Source of the DNA: Tannerellaceae bacterium
GTDB taxonomy: Bacteria; Bacteroidota; Bacteroidia; Bacteroidales; Tannerellaceae
NCBI GenBank assembly: GCA_031264865.1
Contig: JAISDJ010000374.1
Span: 1 to 32,154 of the forward strand
DNA length: 32,154 bases
Direction of reading: 5' to 3'
Both the position numbers and the translations under genes were made by a program. Below, in pieces: positions 1 through 8,796 of this stretch. The notes below the pieces were generated by a model that saw only the letters and a program-made list of their open reading frames with translations, had not been told where the DNA came from and made no database searches. Every line of letters begins with the position of its first letter. The first letter of the stretch is position 1.

Positions 1-66
1 GCCCGTGATTTTCACACGATTCCCTTTTAATTCCGCCTAAAACGGAACACCTTAACGGTTGATATG
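1..66 (-). ncRNA. Cobalamin (B12) riboswitch, truncated by window edge
   Basis: Read on the minus strand, this stretch carries the conserved blocks of the cobalamin riboswitch family in order: TTAAGGTGTTCCG, then AAAAGGGAATCGTGTGAAAA, then TCACGGGC, after which the window ends. The GGGAA/GTG/AAAAT/CACGGGC block is the family's most conserved core. The remaining core, expression platform and regulated gene lie left of position 1. Family members repress B12 uptake (BtuB-type receptors) or biosynthesis genes when adenosylcobalamin binds, so such a gene is expected just outside. The promoter at 86-115 is placed correctly for this leader. The family call is firm; the 5' boundary is approximate. 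Confidence 0.85.
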
Positions 67-85
67 TAAAAGAACTTTCCGGCGG

Positions 86-115
86 CAAAGGTACATACAT
101 TATTTATATGGGCAA
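86..115 (-). promoter_or_regulatory. Promoter of the riboswitch-controlled transcript
   Basis: On the minus strand, TACCTTTG (86-93) matches the Bacteroidota -7 element TAnnTTTG. A TTG (113-115) lies 19 bp upstream as the -33 element. Transcription would start near position 80 and run left into the cobalamin riboswitch, leaving a short leader before its first conserved block. Confidence 0.6.
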
Positions 116-386
116 GAAATCGGGAGAGTATTTTCCAGGAGGATTCCAATAGAAGTCGTAAATGAATCCTATTGTTTTATTGATTAAATGATGAATAAGT
201 AATCGGGAGATTATTTCTTTTTTATCGTATCACCCTGGTGGTCCAAATGTATCACCTAGGTGGAATACCTAATTCACCTGGGTGAGATACTTGTTTCACC
301 TGGGTGATACGATAAAAGGTATATTATAAAAACAGGAAATATACACAATTTTACCAATAATTTTAGACGAACAAACTGCTCCTTTA
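94..386. other. Intergenic region between PUL end and riboswitch promoter
   Basis: No open frame with coding character was seen here. It contains the palindrome array at 220-317 and AT-rich flanks. Leftward transcription from the GH43 operon would enter from the right. I found no hairpin followed by a T-tract, so where that operon terminates is unclear. Confidence 0.6.
220..317. repeat. Four palindromes with exact 22-bp spacing
   Basis: Four 10-bp palindromes or near-palindromes stand at 231-240 (CACCCTGGTG), 253-262 (CACCTAGGTG), 275-284 (CACCTGGGTG) and 297-306 (CACCTGGGTG). Their starts are exactly 22 bp apart, about two helical turns. The flanks extend the consensus toward GTATCACCTGGGTGATAC. 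The outer arms 220-240 and 297-317 are complementary over 21 bp with one mismatch, so the block could also form a long hairpin or cruciform. No T-tract follows on either side, which argues against an intrinsic terminator. A multi-dimer operator or an extragenic palindromic repeat are the options; the function is unknown. Confidence 0.85.
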
Positions 387-3113
387 TCATTCTGGTATTT
401 CATATAACATGAGGCCATTAAAAGAAGGTTGGCAGTCAGCGGAGAATAATCCGACTTGTGATTTACCTGAAATTGTCGGGACAGAGGCTATTTCTTCTCC
501 GTCGACAAATAGGCGGAGGGAATCTTTGGTCTTAACAGCCCGCAGGTTGTATGAGGACTGGAAAAGTTGATTTACCTGGATTCGGTAAATGTATGACTGT
601 AAATCGTCGGGCTGCTTGTTTGTAAAACGTAAAGCTTCGACATGGATGGGTTGGAAATCCATCCGGTTAAATCCGGGATGGTTGGGATCTATCAGGCTGG
701 TTCCGACAATCGGGCGCCATTTATTTTCCCACAGGTATTCTACAGATACTTTATCGAACATATTCTCCACGTGCTGCTGTGGGTTACCATAAATTGTCCG
801 GTTCAGGAACAGGGCATTAATCCAGGCAGGATAGGGAAAGGTATATCTTTTCTCTATGAAATCCGTATATTTCATATCGGCATATAAGGTTTTCCTGTTT
901 TCCAACGGATATGTTTTTTCCAGTATCATTTTCCCTTTTTGCCTGACCTGCACGCTGAGTTGCTGATTTACGTAATCAAGGCCCGCTTTTACGTAATTTT
1001 GTGCATCTATATAAATGGGATATATACCGGTTTTACCCTGATCTGCCGGATTACTTACCTGAAGGGAAAATTCATATTGCGACAACAGGTCTCCTTTAAA
1101 TGCTTCGAAATCACCGGAGGCAACCCGAATACCTGTAGGAAGTACGGTATATACACCCTGTGAAGCTGTTCCGCTGGATGATGAACCCCATCCGTTGATG
1201 GCTCTGTCTGTTTCATCCCATCCGCGAGTATAGGTGATCCCGTCAAAAAGGCTTTCTCCTTTTAAAGCAAAAAGGGCGGGCGTACAGGGAAGAGCGCTGG
1301 CCGTTTGAAAAACGGATTTCCCCGGCGCCGGCATTTCATCGATCCAGACTGTATAAACCATACCGTTACGCTCCACCCGGATCGTGTGGTAAACACCAAA
1401 CCTAAAGTCGGCAGGCAGTGCAAATGTATCTTCCGTGTAGTCTCCATTTATACATTCTCCAAAATACCATACGTTTCCCTGTCGGCGAAGTCCGGCTTTT
1501 ATCCAATTTTTATCATCCTGCTTATAAGGCATTACGCCGGCATCTTCTGTGGTGTTTACACCGGCTTCGAAGAGATAAGCTGTTCCATCCCATGATCCTT
1601 TTAGGCTGATCTGTGAAGCACCGGTTGTAGATACGGATAAAGTGTCTCTATAAGTGGGGAATGTGGGTTCCGGAAAATATCCGGGAGTGTTATCCGATGA
1701 GACGCCCTCCGCATACAGTGTTTTATCAAAGAAATGTATCCGGTTGATGTATTGACTGCGACGCTCGTGATTTTTATTGGCCATATAGATCAGCCACCAT
1801 TCGAAGCCGTTTGGACCACGAAGAATATTGGGTTGTCCGGGAGTAAAAAGTATATCATCAGCCTGCTTGTTTTTCATATCAAAGAGCGAGATGTCCAGGT
1901 AGTTTTGCCGACCGCTTTTGCTCTCAACGGCAAGCAGATTTTCGCCGTCCGAAAGGGCAAGCAACCGGGCATCCAGATTTACGATACAATAATCGGCATC
2001 GGCCTTGTCGTAGATAAGGCGGCCATTGAGATATACCCGCGTATCGCCATCGTGCGTGATTCGGAGTGCCAGATTCCCGGTTTGCTTTCCGACAACCCGG
2101 AAGTTTGTTCGCAGGTATATCTGCGAGCCTTTCCATTCGGTGCCAAATGGCCTTGTGGAAGAATTAGCTATTTTACGGGAAGCAAAGCCGGGCTCTCCCT
2201 TTTTCCAGGAAGCATCATCAAAGGTGTTTTTCCGCCAATCCTCTGCTGGGGTATCGAAGGTATAAGAAAATAATTTCCTATATCCGGGCGTATTCCGTAA
2301 CAGATCGGGATAGGTATCTTCCAGGATGGTTTGATTCGAACCCATTACCGGGTAGGGATACTTATTTCCGTGATTAAAATTGACCGGACTGTCGGCTTCA
2401 GCTACTCCTAGTTGATAGTTGCCTATAGACGGTCCGGTGTCGTTACCATTGTACATCATGTAATACCGGTTCCGGTATTTTATTACCCACGGGCCTTCGG
2501 CCACTCTGCTATCTACTGTTTCCCAGGTTCCCGGAAGGGATGCAAACTGGTAAATAGCTTCTCCGGTAAAGGTATAGGGGTCTTTCATCGGGCGTGCCCA
2601 GATGGTATTCCCATCAGTGAATTTCACCATATAGAGATAGAGTTTACCGTCGTCATCCCGAAACAGGTGAGGATCGATCCGGTTGTCCAGCCACGTATCT
2701 TTAACCGGTTCGTGGTAAGGGCCAAGTATGCTGTCGGAGGTAGCATGCCCGATATGAACCACATGCTTGTCTTTGCCCCAATAATTAACCGACCAGTAAA
2801 GGTGGAACATCCCGTTGATATAGCTCATATCATTGGCATGGATTTGATTGTTGCCAAAATTACCGCCTTTTATCCAATCGTTTTCCATAGAGAAAACCGG
2901 AACCGGCCCTTTCCAGTTCACCAGATCATCCGATACGTAAAAAGCGCCGTTCGTGTAGACTCCTCCGATATAATATTTGCCGTTGAATTTGATCACCCCA
3001 GCATCGGCGACTCCCGGTAATACCGGGTTCTTTATATTTTGCCCCTTACACGGAACGGTAACGATACAAAGCAAAAGGCCGATTGCTATACTGATTATCT
3101 TATTCTTTTTCAT
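387..3113 (-). CDS. GH43 glycoside hydrolase with inserted beta-sandwich domain
   Basis: This 908-residue secreted enzyme is probably an exo-acting arabinofuranosidase, xylosidase or galactosidase-type GH43. A signal peptide covers about residues 1-24. The five-bladed propeller starts near residue 28 and shows the GH43 triad: Asp37 in VADAGVI (general base), Asp147 in RIDPHLF (pKa modulator) and Glu206 in VAEGPWV (general acid). The propeller is interrupted at about 278-415 by a beta-sandwich resembling the N-terminal domain of GH2 enzymes (motifs FDDASW and VYLNGRLIY). It resumes with TPGQPNILRGPNGFEWWLIY at about 424-443. A concanavalin-like domain fills roughly 490-650, and another beta-rich module follows to the end. 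It is the last gene of the PUL operon, and its start overlaps the upstream GH43 gene by 14 bp. The family is clear; subfamily and substrate are not. Confidence 0.9.
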   Translation of the reverse strand: MKKNKIISIAIGLLLCIVTVPCKGQNIKNPVLPGVADAGVIKFNGKYYIGGVYTNGAFYVSDDLVNWKGPVPVFSMENDWIKGGNFGNNQIHANDMSYINGMFHLYWSVNYWGKDKHVVHIGHATSDSILGPYHEPVKDTWLDNRIDPHLFRDDDGKLYLYMVKFTDGNTIWARPMKDPYTFTGEAIYQFASLPGTWETVDSRVAEGPWVIKYRNRYYMMYNGNDTGPSIGNYQLGVAEADSPVNFNHGNKYPYPVMGSNQTILEDTYPDLLRNTPGYRKLFSYTFDTPAEDWRKNTFDDASWKKGEPGFASRKIANSSTRPFGTEWKGSQIYLRTNFRVVGKQTGNLALRITHDGDTRVYLNGRLIYDKADADYCIVNLDARLLALSDGENLLAVESKSGRQNYLDISLFDMKNKQADDILFTPGQPNILRGPNGFEWWLIYMANKNHERRSQYINRIHFFDKTLYAEGVSSDNTPGYFPEPTFPTYRDTLSVSTTGASQISLKGSWDGTAYLFEAGVNTTEDAGVMPYKQDDKNWIKAGLRRQGNVWYFGECINGDYTEDTFALPADFRFGVYHTIRVERNGMVYTVWIDEMPAPGKSVFQTASALPCTPALFALKGESLFDGITYTRGWDETDRAINGWGSSSSGTASQGVYTVLPTGIRVASGDFEAFKGDLLSQYEFSLQVSNPADQGKTGIYPIYIDAQNYVKAGLDYVNQQLSVQVRQKGKMILEKTYPLENRKTLYADMKYTDFIEKRYTFPYPAWINALFLNRTIYGNPQQHVENMFDKVSVEYLWENKWRPIVGTSLIDPNHPGFNRMDFQPIHVEALRFTNKQPDDLQSYIYRIQVNQLFQSSYNLRAVKTKDSLRLFVDGEEIASVPTISGKSQVGLFSADCQPSFNGLMLYEIPE

Positions 3114-4083
3114 TTGCTTCGGGAAGGAATAATGTCGTTACATCTGTTTGCATGCCATCTCTTTCACTTTCACCAGGGATAAAATCGGCGGAAATAATAG
3201 CTGTCCGCCGGGGAGATACGGCTGTGTCGGAATAATGAATGTGGAAAACGTATTTCCTGTCTCCATTCTTATCCTGAAAGAAATCGCCATGTCCCGTTCC
3301 ATTGTAACCGATGATATGACGGCTGATGATGGGGCTGTCGGTCGTTTTTTCCCAAGGACCATAGGGAGAATGAGCTACGGCATATCCAACGGCATAATCT
3401 ATGTTGCGGAAATCGTTTGCCGAATAGAAAAGATAGTAGAGGCCGTTGTGTTTTAGCACAGTTGGGCCTTCAGCTACTGTCCAGTCTGCTTCTGCGGTGT
3501 TTTCCCATTCACTTGCCGCCACGATACATTCTGTTACAGTTTCTTCTTTCATTGCCGTCAGATCGTCGGTCATTTCTGCGACAAATATGCGGTTGCCATC
3601 AGCCAGTCGGACATGATAAAGATAGATTTTCCCGTCGTCGTCGAAGAAGACATACGGATCAATTTGCCGCGTGGGGGCTTCGATGGGAGCTAAGTTGTCT
3701 TGCCGGAAAGGCCCGGCGGGATGATTGCTTACAGCTATGGCAATGTTTTCGTTAGCGGTATAAGCCATATAATATTGTCCGTTGTAGCTGAATATTTGAG
3801 GCGCCCAAAAGCCCATTTCGCCATAAGACTCTCCTTTACGAAGGGCAAGGCTGTCTCGTGCAGGTACGCTCCAATGAATAAGGTCGTCGGAAGTATATAC
3901 CCGGAAGCCTTCCGGAGAGTTGGTTCCATATAAATAATAGGTTCCATTATCGAGAAAGATAGTCGGATCTGCCAGAAAAAGGCTTTCGGCGCTGTTTTCC
4001 GTCGCCTGCTCCGGTATACTTTGCCGGCATGAAACTATGAGGCAAAGCAATAGGATTGAAATACCTGGGATGATTTTATGCAT
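3100..4083 (-). CDS. GH43 glycoside hydrolase, lipoprotein
   Basis: This 327-residue single-domain GH43 enzyme is anchored as a lipoprotein: the lipobox LIVSC puts the lipid on Cys19. The propeller triad is visible as Asp39 in LADPTIF, Asp142 in QIDPYVF and Glu205 in VAEGPTV, with FWAPQIF and GQYYMAYTA as further family motifs. The length suits a catalytic domain without accessory modules. Family members remove terminal arabinose, xylose or galactose from glycan side chains. It lies between susD and the larger GH43 and overlaps the latter by 14 bp, so translation of the two is probably coupled. A hairpin at 4100-4156 precedes it. Confidence 0.92.
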   Translation of the reverse strand: MHKIIPGISILLLCLIVSCRQSIPEQATENSAESLFLADPTIFLDNGTYYLYGTNSPEGFRVYTSDDLIHWSVPARDSLALRKGESYGEMGFWAPQIFSYNGQYYMAYTANENIAIAVSNHPAGPFRQDNLAPIEAPTRQIDPYVFFDDDGKIYLYHVRLADGNRIFVAEMTDDLTAMKEETVTECIVAASEWENTAEADWTVAEGPTVLKHNGLYYLFYSANDFRNIDYAVGYAVAHSPYGPWEKTTDSPIISRHIIGYNGTGHGDFFQDKNGDRKYVFHIHYSDTAVSPRRTAIISADFIPGESERDGMQTDVTTLFLPEANEKE

Positions 4084-4099
4084 AATCGTTATTTTTTTT

Positions 4100-4156
4100 A
4101 GTAGTCAAAGGAGTTAAGGAGTTCAAACAAAAACTACTTTAACTCCTTTGACTACT
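4100..4156 (-). repeat. Perfect 18-bp inverted repeat between susD and GH43
   Basis: AGTAGTCAAAGGAGTTAA (4100-4117) is repeated as its exact complement at 4139-4156, with a 21-base loop. In the leftward transcript the hairpin falls between the susD stop and the GH43 start. What follows it is an A-run, not a U-run, so it is not a canonical intrinsic terminator. It could be an mRNA-stabilising or partial-attenuation element that keeps SusC/SusD above the enzymes. Confidence 0.8.
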
Positions 4157-4168
4157 CTAACTACTATA

Positions 4169-5725
4169 TCAATACGATGGATTCTGTGTGAGGCCACCCA
4201 TACTATTATCTACTTCTATCTGTGGGATAGGTAGCCGATTGTGCTTGCCGATGATGAAGTTACCGAAGTCTTCATCACGCTGTTTCAGTTCATCTATGCC
4301 GGCTTGATTATCCAGTAATCCCCAACGTTTAAGATCGGCCCAACGCCATCCTTCGAAGCATAGTTCCAGGGTACGCTCCATTTGCAGACGTTTAAGAAAA
4401 GCCTCTTTGCTGTTGAGGGCGTTCTTGAAAAGACTTTCGCTTAGTTTACTCATGCCGGCTCTTTCGCGTATTTTATCTACATAAACTACTGCCTGGGAGA
4501 CCGTACCGTCTGTTTCCATGAGACACTCGGCATAGTTGAGCAAAATATCTGCATAGCGGATAATACGATAGTTGTTGGGAGCAAAATAATCTTCCTGGTC
4601 TCTGTAATACCAGGTTCCGTATTTGCGAATATAACATTCGTCTCCCCAACCTCTTTCGTCCCATTGCGCAGCAACATTCACGCCGTAATACAGCGGGTTG
4701 CCGTCGGGGAAATCGTTCATGTATCCACGGTAGAAGACACTGTTGTAAAGACGGGTATCGTTTGTTCCGTCTGCTCGTTTTTCTTTCAGAAATTCATCCA
4801 CAAGCCATCTGCGGGCTTTCCCGTCTGCCCAACCGATACTGCCGGGGGCGTAGAATTGTGTTCGCTGGAAGCCGGTAGCCATACTTGCATTGTTTCCGGT
4901 GTCTCCTTTATTGGCGTCGTCAAATTGTATTTCAAACACGCCTTCCATGTTGTTTTCATTGAGATGGGTGAAATTATCCATCCAGTTGGATACGAGCCCG
5001 TACAGCGAACCTTCTTTTTCTATTAACCATTCTAATTCGGCTTTGGCCAAGCCGTATTCATGTTGTTGCATATAGGCTTTGGCCAGGAAGGCTTTGGCCG
5101 CCCCTTTCGTGGCCCGGCCTTTATCGGCGTCTCCCCATGTTTCGGGCAAACCGTTGATTGCCGTTTTCAGGTCGGCTTCAATTTGTGCCCAGATAGCAGC
5201 TTCGGTTGCTTCTACCGGTGTGTATCCGGCATCTGTGGGTTCGAGGATCAAAGGCGCTTTTTCCCAGAGGATATTGATTTGGAAATACCACATCGCCCGT
5301 AGGAAAGATGCTTGTGCCAACACCTGTGTTTTTACATTGGCGTCCATCTCTATATCCGGTACATATTTCAATACTTGATTACAGCGGTAAATAGCCATGT
5401 AGAAATGTTCCCAGTGGACGTTATTTCCTTCATAAAAATTGTAGTTCACGTAGTTGAAACGCGCCCAGTCTCCCAGTTCTATCCAGGGTGATGGGCTATA
5501 ACCTTCGTCTGAAGCCAAATCGTAGCGGAAGGAGAGCCAGCGCATCCAGGTTCCTTCTTTATATAAAGCGCTGTAGCATCCGTTGATCCCGGCAATAGCA
5601 TCTGCTTCCTTGGTCCAATATTTATCCGTAGTCCCTTCATTGGGGTTGGAAATATCCAATAAGTCGCCGCTGCAACTTGTAAAAGCAAGCGACATCGCTA
5701 TGAGTACTAAATAGAGGTATTTCAT
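4169..5725 (-). CDS. SusD/RagB-family glycan-binding outer-membrane lipoprotein
   Basis: This is a 518-residue SusD-like lipoprotein that caps the SusC channel on the cell surface and helps capture oligosaccharides. The lipobox AFTSC gives lipid Cys18, followed by the usual SusD opening (residues about 20-45, LLDISNPNEGTTDKYWTKE). The helical SusD core contains ASFLRAMWYF and RGYMNDFPDG. The C-terminus has the typical LKRWGLL and IPQIEVDNS...LTQNPSY pattern. The length is normal for the family. It follows susC by 26 bp and shares the operon. Glycan specificity cannot be read from sequence. Confidence 0.95.
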   Translation of the reverse strand: MKYLYLVLIAMSLAFTSCSGDLLDISNPNEGTTDKYWTKEADAIAGINGCYSALYKEGTWMRWLSFRYDLASDEGYSPSPWIELGDWARFNYVNYNFYEGNNVHWEHFYMAIYRCNQVLKYVPDIEMDANVKTQVLAQASFLRAMWYFQINILWEKAPLILEPTDAGYTPVEATEAAIWAQIEADLKTAINGLPETWGDADKGRATKGAAKAFLAKAYMQQHEYGLAKAELEWLIEKEGSLYGLVSNWMDNFTHLNENNMEGVFEIQFDDANKGDTGNNASMATGFQRTQFYAPGSIGWADGKARRWLVDEFLKEKRADGTNDTRLYNSVFYRGYMNDFPDGNPLYYGVNVAAQWDERGWGDECYIRKYGTWYYRDQEDYFAPNNYRIIRYADILLNYAECLMETDGTVSQAVVYVDKIRERAGMSKLSESLFKNALNSKEAFLKRLQMERTLELCFEGWRWADLKRWGLLDNQAGIDELKQRDEDFGNFIIGKHNRLPIPQIEVDNSMGGLTQNPSY

Positions 5726-5751
5726 ATCTATAAATATTCAATGATGATTAA

Positions 5752-8700
5752 TTAAAAAGTTAAATCAAGTCCGAACATAACCGAACTGGTATTGGGGAAA
5801 GCGAAATTATCCGTCCCTCTGTCCCATACATCCGTGTTTACAAAATCGGGATCGAGTCCTTTATATTTTGTAAAAGTGAGCAGGTTATTACCGGCTACAT
5901 AAAGGCGTAAGCCTTCTACTCCTAACGGGGATATAAGATTCTTGGGGAATGTATATCCCAACTGTATATTTTTCAGACGCAGATATGAACCGTTTTCCAG
6001 ATACCGGTCGCTGTCGTACGTATTTCTGAAATCGCCGTAAATGATTCGCGCGGTATTAGAATTTGGATTTTCCTGATAAGGTTCTTCCCCTTTCTTGAAA
6101 TTGATATAGTTGGAGTTGTCGGCAAACAACCTTCCCTGCCATAAGGGTACGTTATAAATATCATTACCGAACTGGCCGTACCACATCATGGAAAGATCAA
6201 AGTTCTTCCAAGATGCATTGAGCAGAAGCGACAATTGAACTTCGGGCCATGGATTACCTACAATCTGGCGGTCGTTGGCTGTGATATCTCCGTTGTCGTC
6301 TGTATCGATGTATTTTACGTCTCCCAGTTCCGGACGTTTGCCGCCGATCATGATTGGTTGGCCTGTGGAAGTAACGTAGCTGTCAATCTCTCCCTGTGTA
6401 CGGAATATTCCGTCTGTTTTATATAGGTAATACATGGAAAGCGGTTGGCCGATCTCTGATTTCGTTTTGCCGGAATAATAAACATCTTTCCCATAGCCGA
6501 GATCGGTTACTTCATTTTTCAACGTGGTGAGATTGGCTATGATATTGTAATTGAAATCACCTACTTTATCTCTCCAATTGAGGGAAACTTCAAAACCTGT
6601 ATTACGCAGGCTGGCTGCATTTGCCTTAGGAGCTCCTCCCTGGTTGCCGGTAGAGATAGCAATCGGCATATCTGTTAGTACGTCTTTGGTGTTGGATACG
6701 TAGTATTCTGCACTAACTCCCAGGCGATGATTCAGGAACATGGCGTCTAAACCTATATTGGTTGTTTCCTTGGTCTCCCAGCGCAGGTCGCTGTTCACCA
6801 TTTTCACTTGGGCAGCTCCCGGCTTCAGGGTTCCTCCTATCACTGTTACCAGACTCTGGTTAATGGTTCCCAGGTAGTCCCAATCGCCAATGGCCGAGTT
6901 ACCCAAACGGCCCCAGTTGCCACGGAATTTTAGGTCGTCTACCCAGGAAACATGAAAGAACTGTTCGTTAGAGATACGCCAGGCGGCAGAGAAAGAAGGG
7001 AAATTGCCCCAACGATTCTCCGGCGATAAGCGTGAAGTCCCATCCCGACGGAAGGTTGCTGTCAGATAATATTTATAGTCGTAGATATAATTGGCCCTCC
7101 CCAGGTAGGAGATCATCGCGTTTTGATAAATAGCATTACTGTTTTGTTGATTGCCCTGCCCTGCATTTAATACCGTAAGGTAATCATCACCTACGATAGG
7201 AAAGTTCAGGCGCGAACCTGTAAGAAATTCCCGTTCGTATGTCTGGTAAGTGGTACCTGCTACAGCGTCGATGTGATGTTTGCCGTAGTCATCATTAAAA
7301 TTCAAGGTATGTTCTATCAGTCGGGTATAGGTATGCCTTTTTTCCTTTACGCTTTCCGGGCTGCGGTATTCTTGGTTACGTGTCCAGTTGCCTTCTCCAC
7401 GGAACCAGGAGCGATCCCAAAATTCCAGATCCATACCGGCATTCAGCTTATAATAAAGGAAGGAGAAGGGTTTGAACTCCGCCCAAACTGATCCATTGAT
7501 ACGATTGTTTTTTTCTTTTTGATGTTCGAGATCTTCCCGTGCAATCGGATTGGTTCCGAAAGTGTTTGCGTTAGCGTCTCCATAGCCATAACCTCCCGGG
7601 TTATTTTCATAATATACAGGGATAGTGGGCATCATACGAACCACATCGTTATAAGGATTGGTCTGTAAAGGATCTTTATCGGTATACGTATAAGAAAGAT
7701 TCTCGCCGAAAGAGAACATGCCTCTTTTTCCTTCTGTATTTACACGTAAGCTGTAACGATCGAACTCGTTTCCATAAGAGACTCCTTCGTTTTTATAGTA
7801 ACCTCCCGATACAAAGTAACTACCCGAGTCGCCACCTCCTGAAAGGGATACATTATAATCCTGCACAAGGCCGGTACGGAACACTTCATCCTGCCAGTTG
7901 GTGTCATAAGCGGAATGTTTTTGTAAGTCACCGCCCCATGAACCGTTTCGGATACCTTCCGTATAAGCCATATCGTTATACTTTTTATAATCGGCTGCAT
8001 TCATCAGGTCAAACATCGGGCTCCATTCCAGGGTTTCTTTGATATTAAGTCCTACCTTCATCGGGCCTTTGCGCCCTTTCTTGGTTGTAACAATGATCAC
8101 TCCATTAGCGGAGCGGGAGCCGTAAATGGCCGCAGCAGAAGCATCTTTCAATACTTGTATGGATTCAATATCCGAAGGGTTGAAATTCATTCCCGGGTTA
8201 CTGATCATTCCATCAATTACCCAGAGCGGATCTCGATTGCTCAATGTGCCTACGCCCCGGATTTCAATCTGTGAATCTTCACCCGCTTTCCCGGTACCTC
8301 TTACATTTACACCTGTTGCAAGCCCTTGTAACTGATTGGTTACCGAGCCAGACGAACTTTTCTTCATGTCGTCCGTATTGATAACAGATACGGCACCTGT
8401 CAGGTCTCCTTTCCTCACCGTACCATATCCAATTACTACTACTTCTTCCAGCCCGATACCACCCTCTTTCAAGACGATAGAAAGGTTCGTGTTGGAGCCA
8501 ACAACAACCTCTTCGGTCTGAAAACCAATATACGATATTTGTAGTGTGGCAGTGGACGGAACTTCCAGCGAAAATGTACCATTGACATCGGTTATGACCC
8601 CATTGGCAGTTCCTTTTTGAATTACATTAGCGCCGATTACCGGCTCGCCGGTGGCGTCGAGTACGGTTCCTCGCACTGTTTTTTCCTGTGCAAAGACAGA

Positions 8701-8772
8701 TGCAGTATACATCAACGTCAGCAGACATATCATACTGAACGTTGTCCATAAGTGTTTTACTTTTCTTTTCAT
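5752..8772 (-). CDS. SusC/RagA-family TonB-dependent outer-membrane transporter
   Basis: This 1006-residue TonB-dependent transporter should import oligosaccharides across the outer membrane with its SusD partner. A signal peptide (about 1-28, ending VFAQ) is followed by a carboxypeptidase-regulatory-like domain (about 32-110, with VRGTVLDATGEPVIGANV). Next come the TonB-box-like LEEVVVIGYG and a plug domain with IEIRGVGTLSNRDPLWVIDG and KDASAAAIYGSRSANGVIIV. The rest is a 22-strand barrel ending in LDLTF, with the usual C-terminal Phe. No truncation is visible. It lies 24 bp after the first PUL gene and 26 bp before susD. Confidence 0.96.
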   Translation of the reverse strand: MKRKVKHLWTTFSMICLLTLMYTASVFAQEKTVRGTVLDATGEPVIGANVIQKGTANGVITDVNGTFSLEVPSTATLQISYIGFQTEEVVVGSNTNLSIVLKEGGIGLEEVVVIGYGTVRKGDLTGAVSVINTDDMKKSSSGSVTNQLQGLATGVNVRGTGKAGEDSQIEIRGVGTLSNRDPLWVIDGMISNPGMNFNPSDIESIQVLKDASAAAIYGSRSANGVIIVTTKKGRKGPMKVGLNIKETLEWSPMFDLMNAADYKKYNDMAYTEGIRNGSWGGDLQKHSAYDTNWQDEVFRTGLVQDYNVSLSGGGDSGSYFVSGGYYKNEGVSYGNEFDRYSLRVNTEGKRGMFSFGENLSYTYTDKDPLQTNPYNDVVRMMPTIPVYYENNPGGYGYGDANANTFGTNPIAREDLEHQKEKNNRINGSVWAEFKPFSFLYYKLNAGMDLEFWDRSWFRGEGNWTRNQEYRSPESVKEKRHTYTRLIEHTLNFNDDYGKHHIDAVAGTTYQTYEREFLTGSRLNFPIVGDDYLTVLNAGQGNQQNSNAIYQNAMISYLGRANYIYDYKYYLTATFRRDGTSRLSPENRWGNFPSFSAAWRISNEQFFHVSWVDDLKFRGNWGRLGNSAIGDWDYLGTINQSLVTVIGGTLKPGAAQVKMVNSDLRWETKETTNIGLDAMFLNHRLGVSAEYYVSNTKDVLTDMPIAISTGNQGGAPKANAASLRNTGFEVSLNWRDKVGDFNYNIIANLTTLKNEVTDLGYGKDVYYSGKTKSEIGQPLSMYYLYKTDGIFRTQGEIDSYVTSTGQPIMIGGKRPELGDVKYIDTDDNGDITANDRQIVGNPWPEVQLSLLLNASWKNFDLSMMWYGQFGNDIYNVPLWQGRLFADNSNYINFKKGEEPYQENPNSNTARIIYGDFRNTYDSDRYLENGSYLRLKNIQLGYTFPKNLISPLGVEGLRLYVAGNNLLTFTKYKGLDPDFVNTDVWDRGTDNFAFPNTSSVMFGLDLTF

Positions 8773-8796
8773 AAAATATTGTTTTAAAAAGGTTGA

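Noticed and set aside
231-306. CRISPR array
   Set aside because: Repeats are 10-bp palindromes with 12-bp spacers, far shorter than CRISPR units, and no cas gene is nearby.
220-317. Intrinsic terminator of the PUL operon
   Set aside because: The outer arms can form a long stem, but no T-tract follows on either strand and the exact 22-bp periodicity is better explained as separate sites.
2412-3020. Open frame of 202 codons on the plus strand opposite the large GH43
   Set aside because: The minus-strand GH43 propeller with its catalytic triad explains this region; the opposite frame has no domain features.
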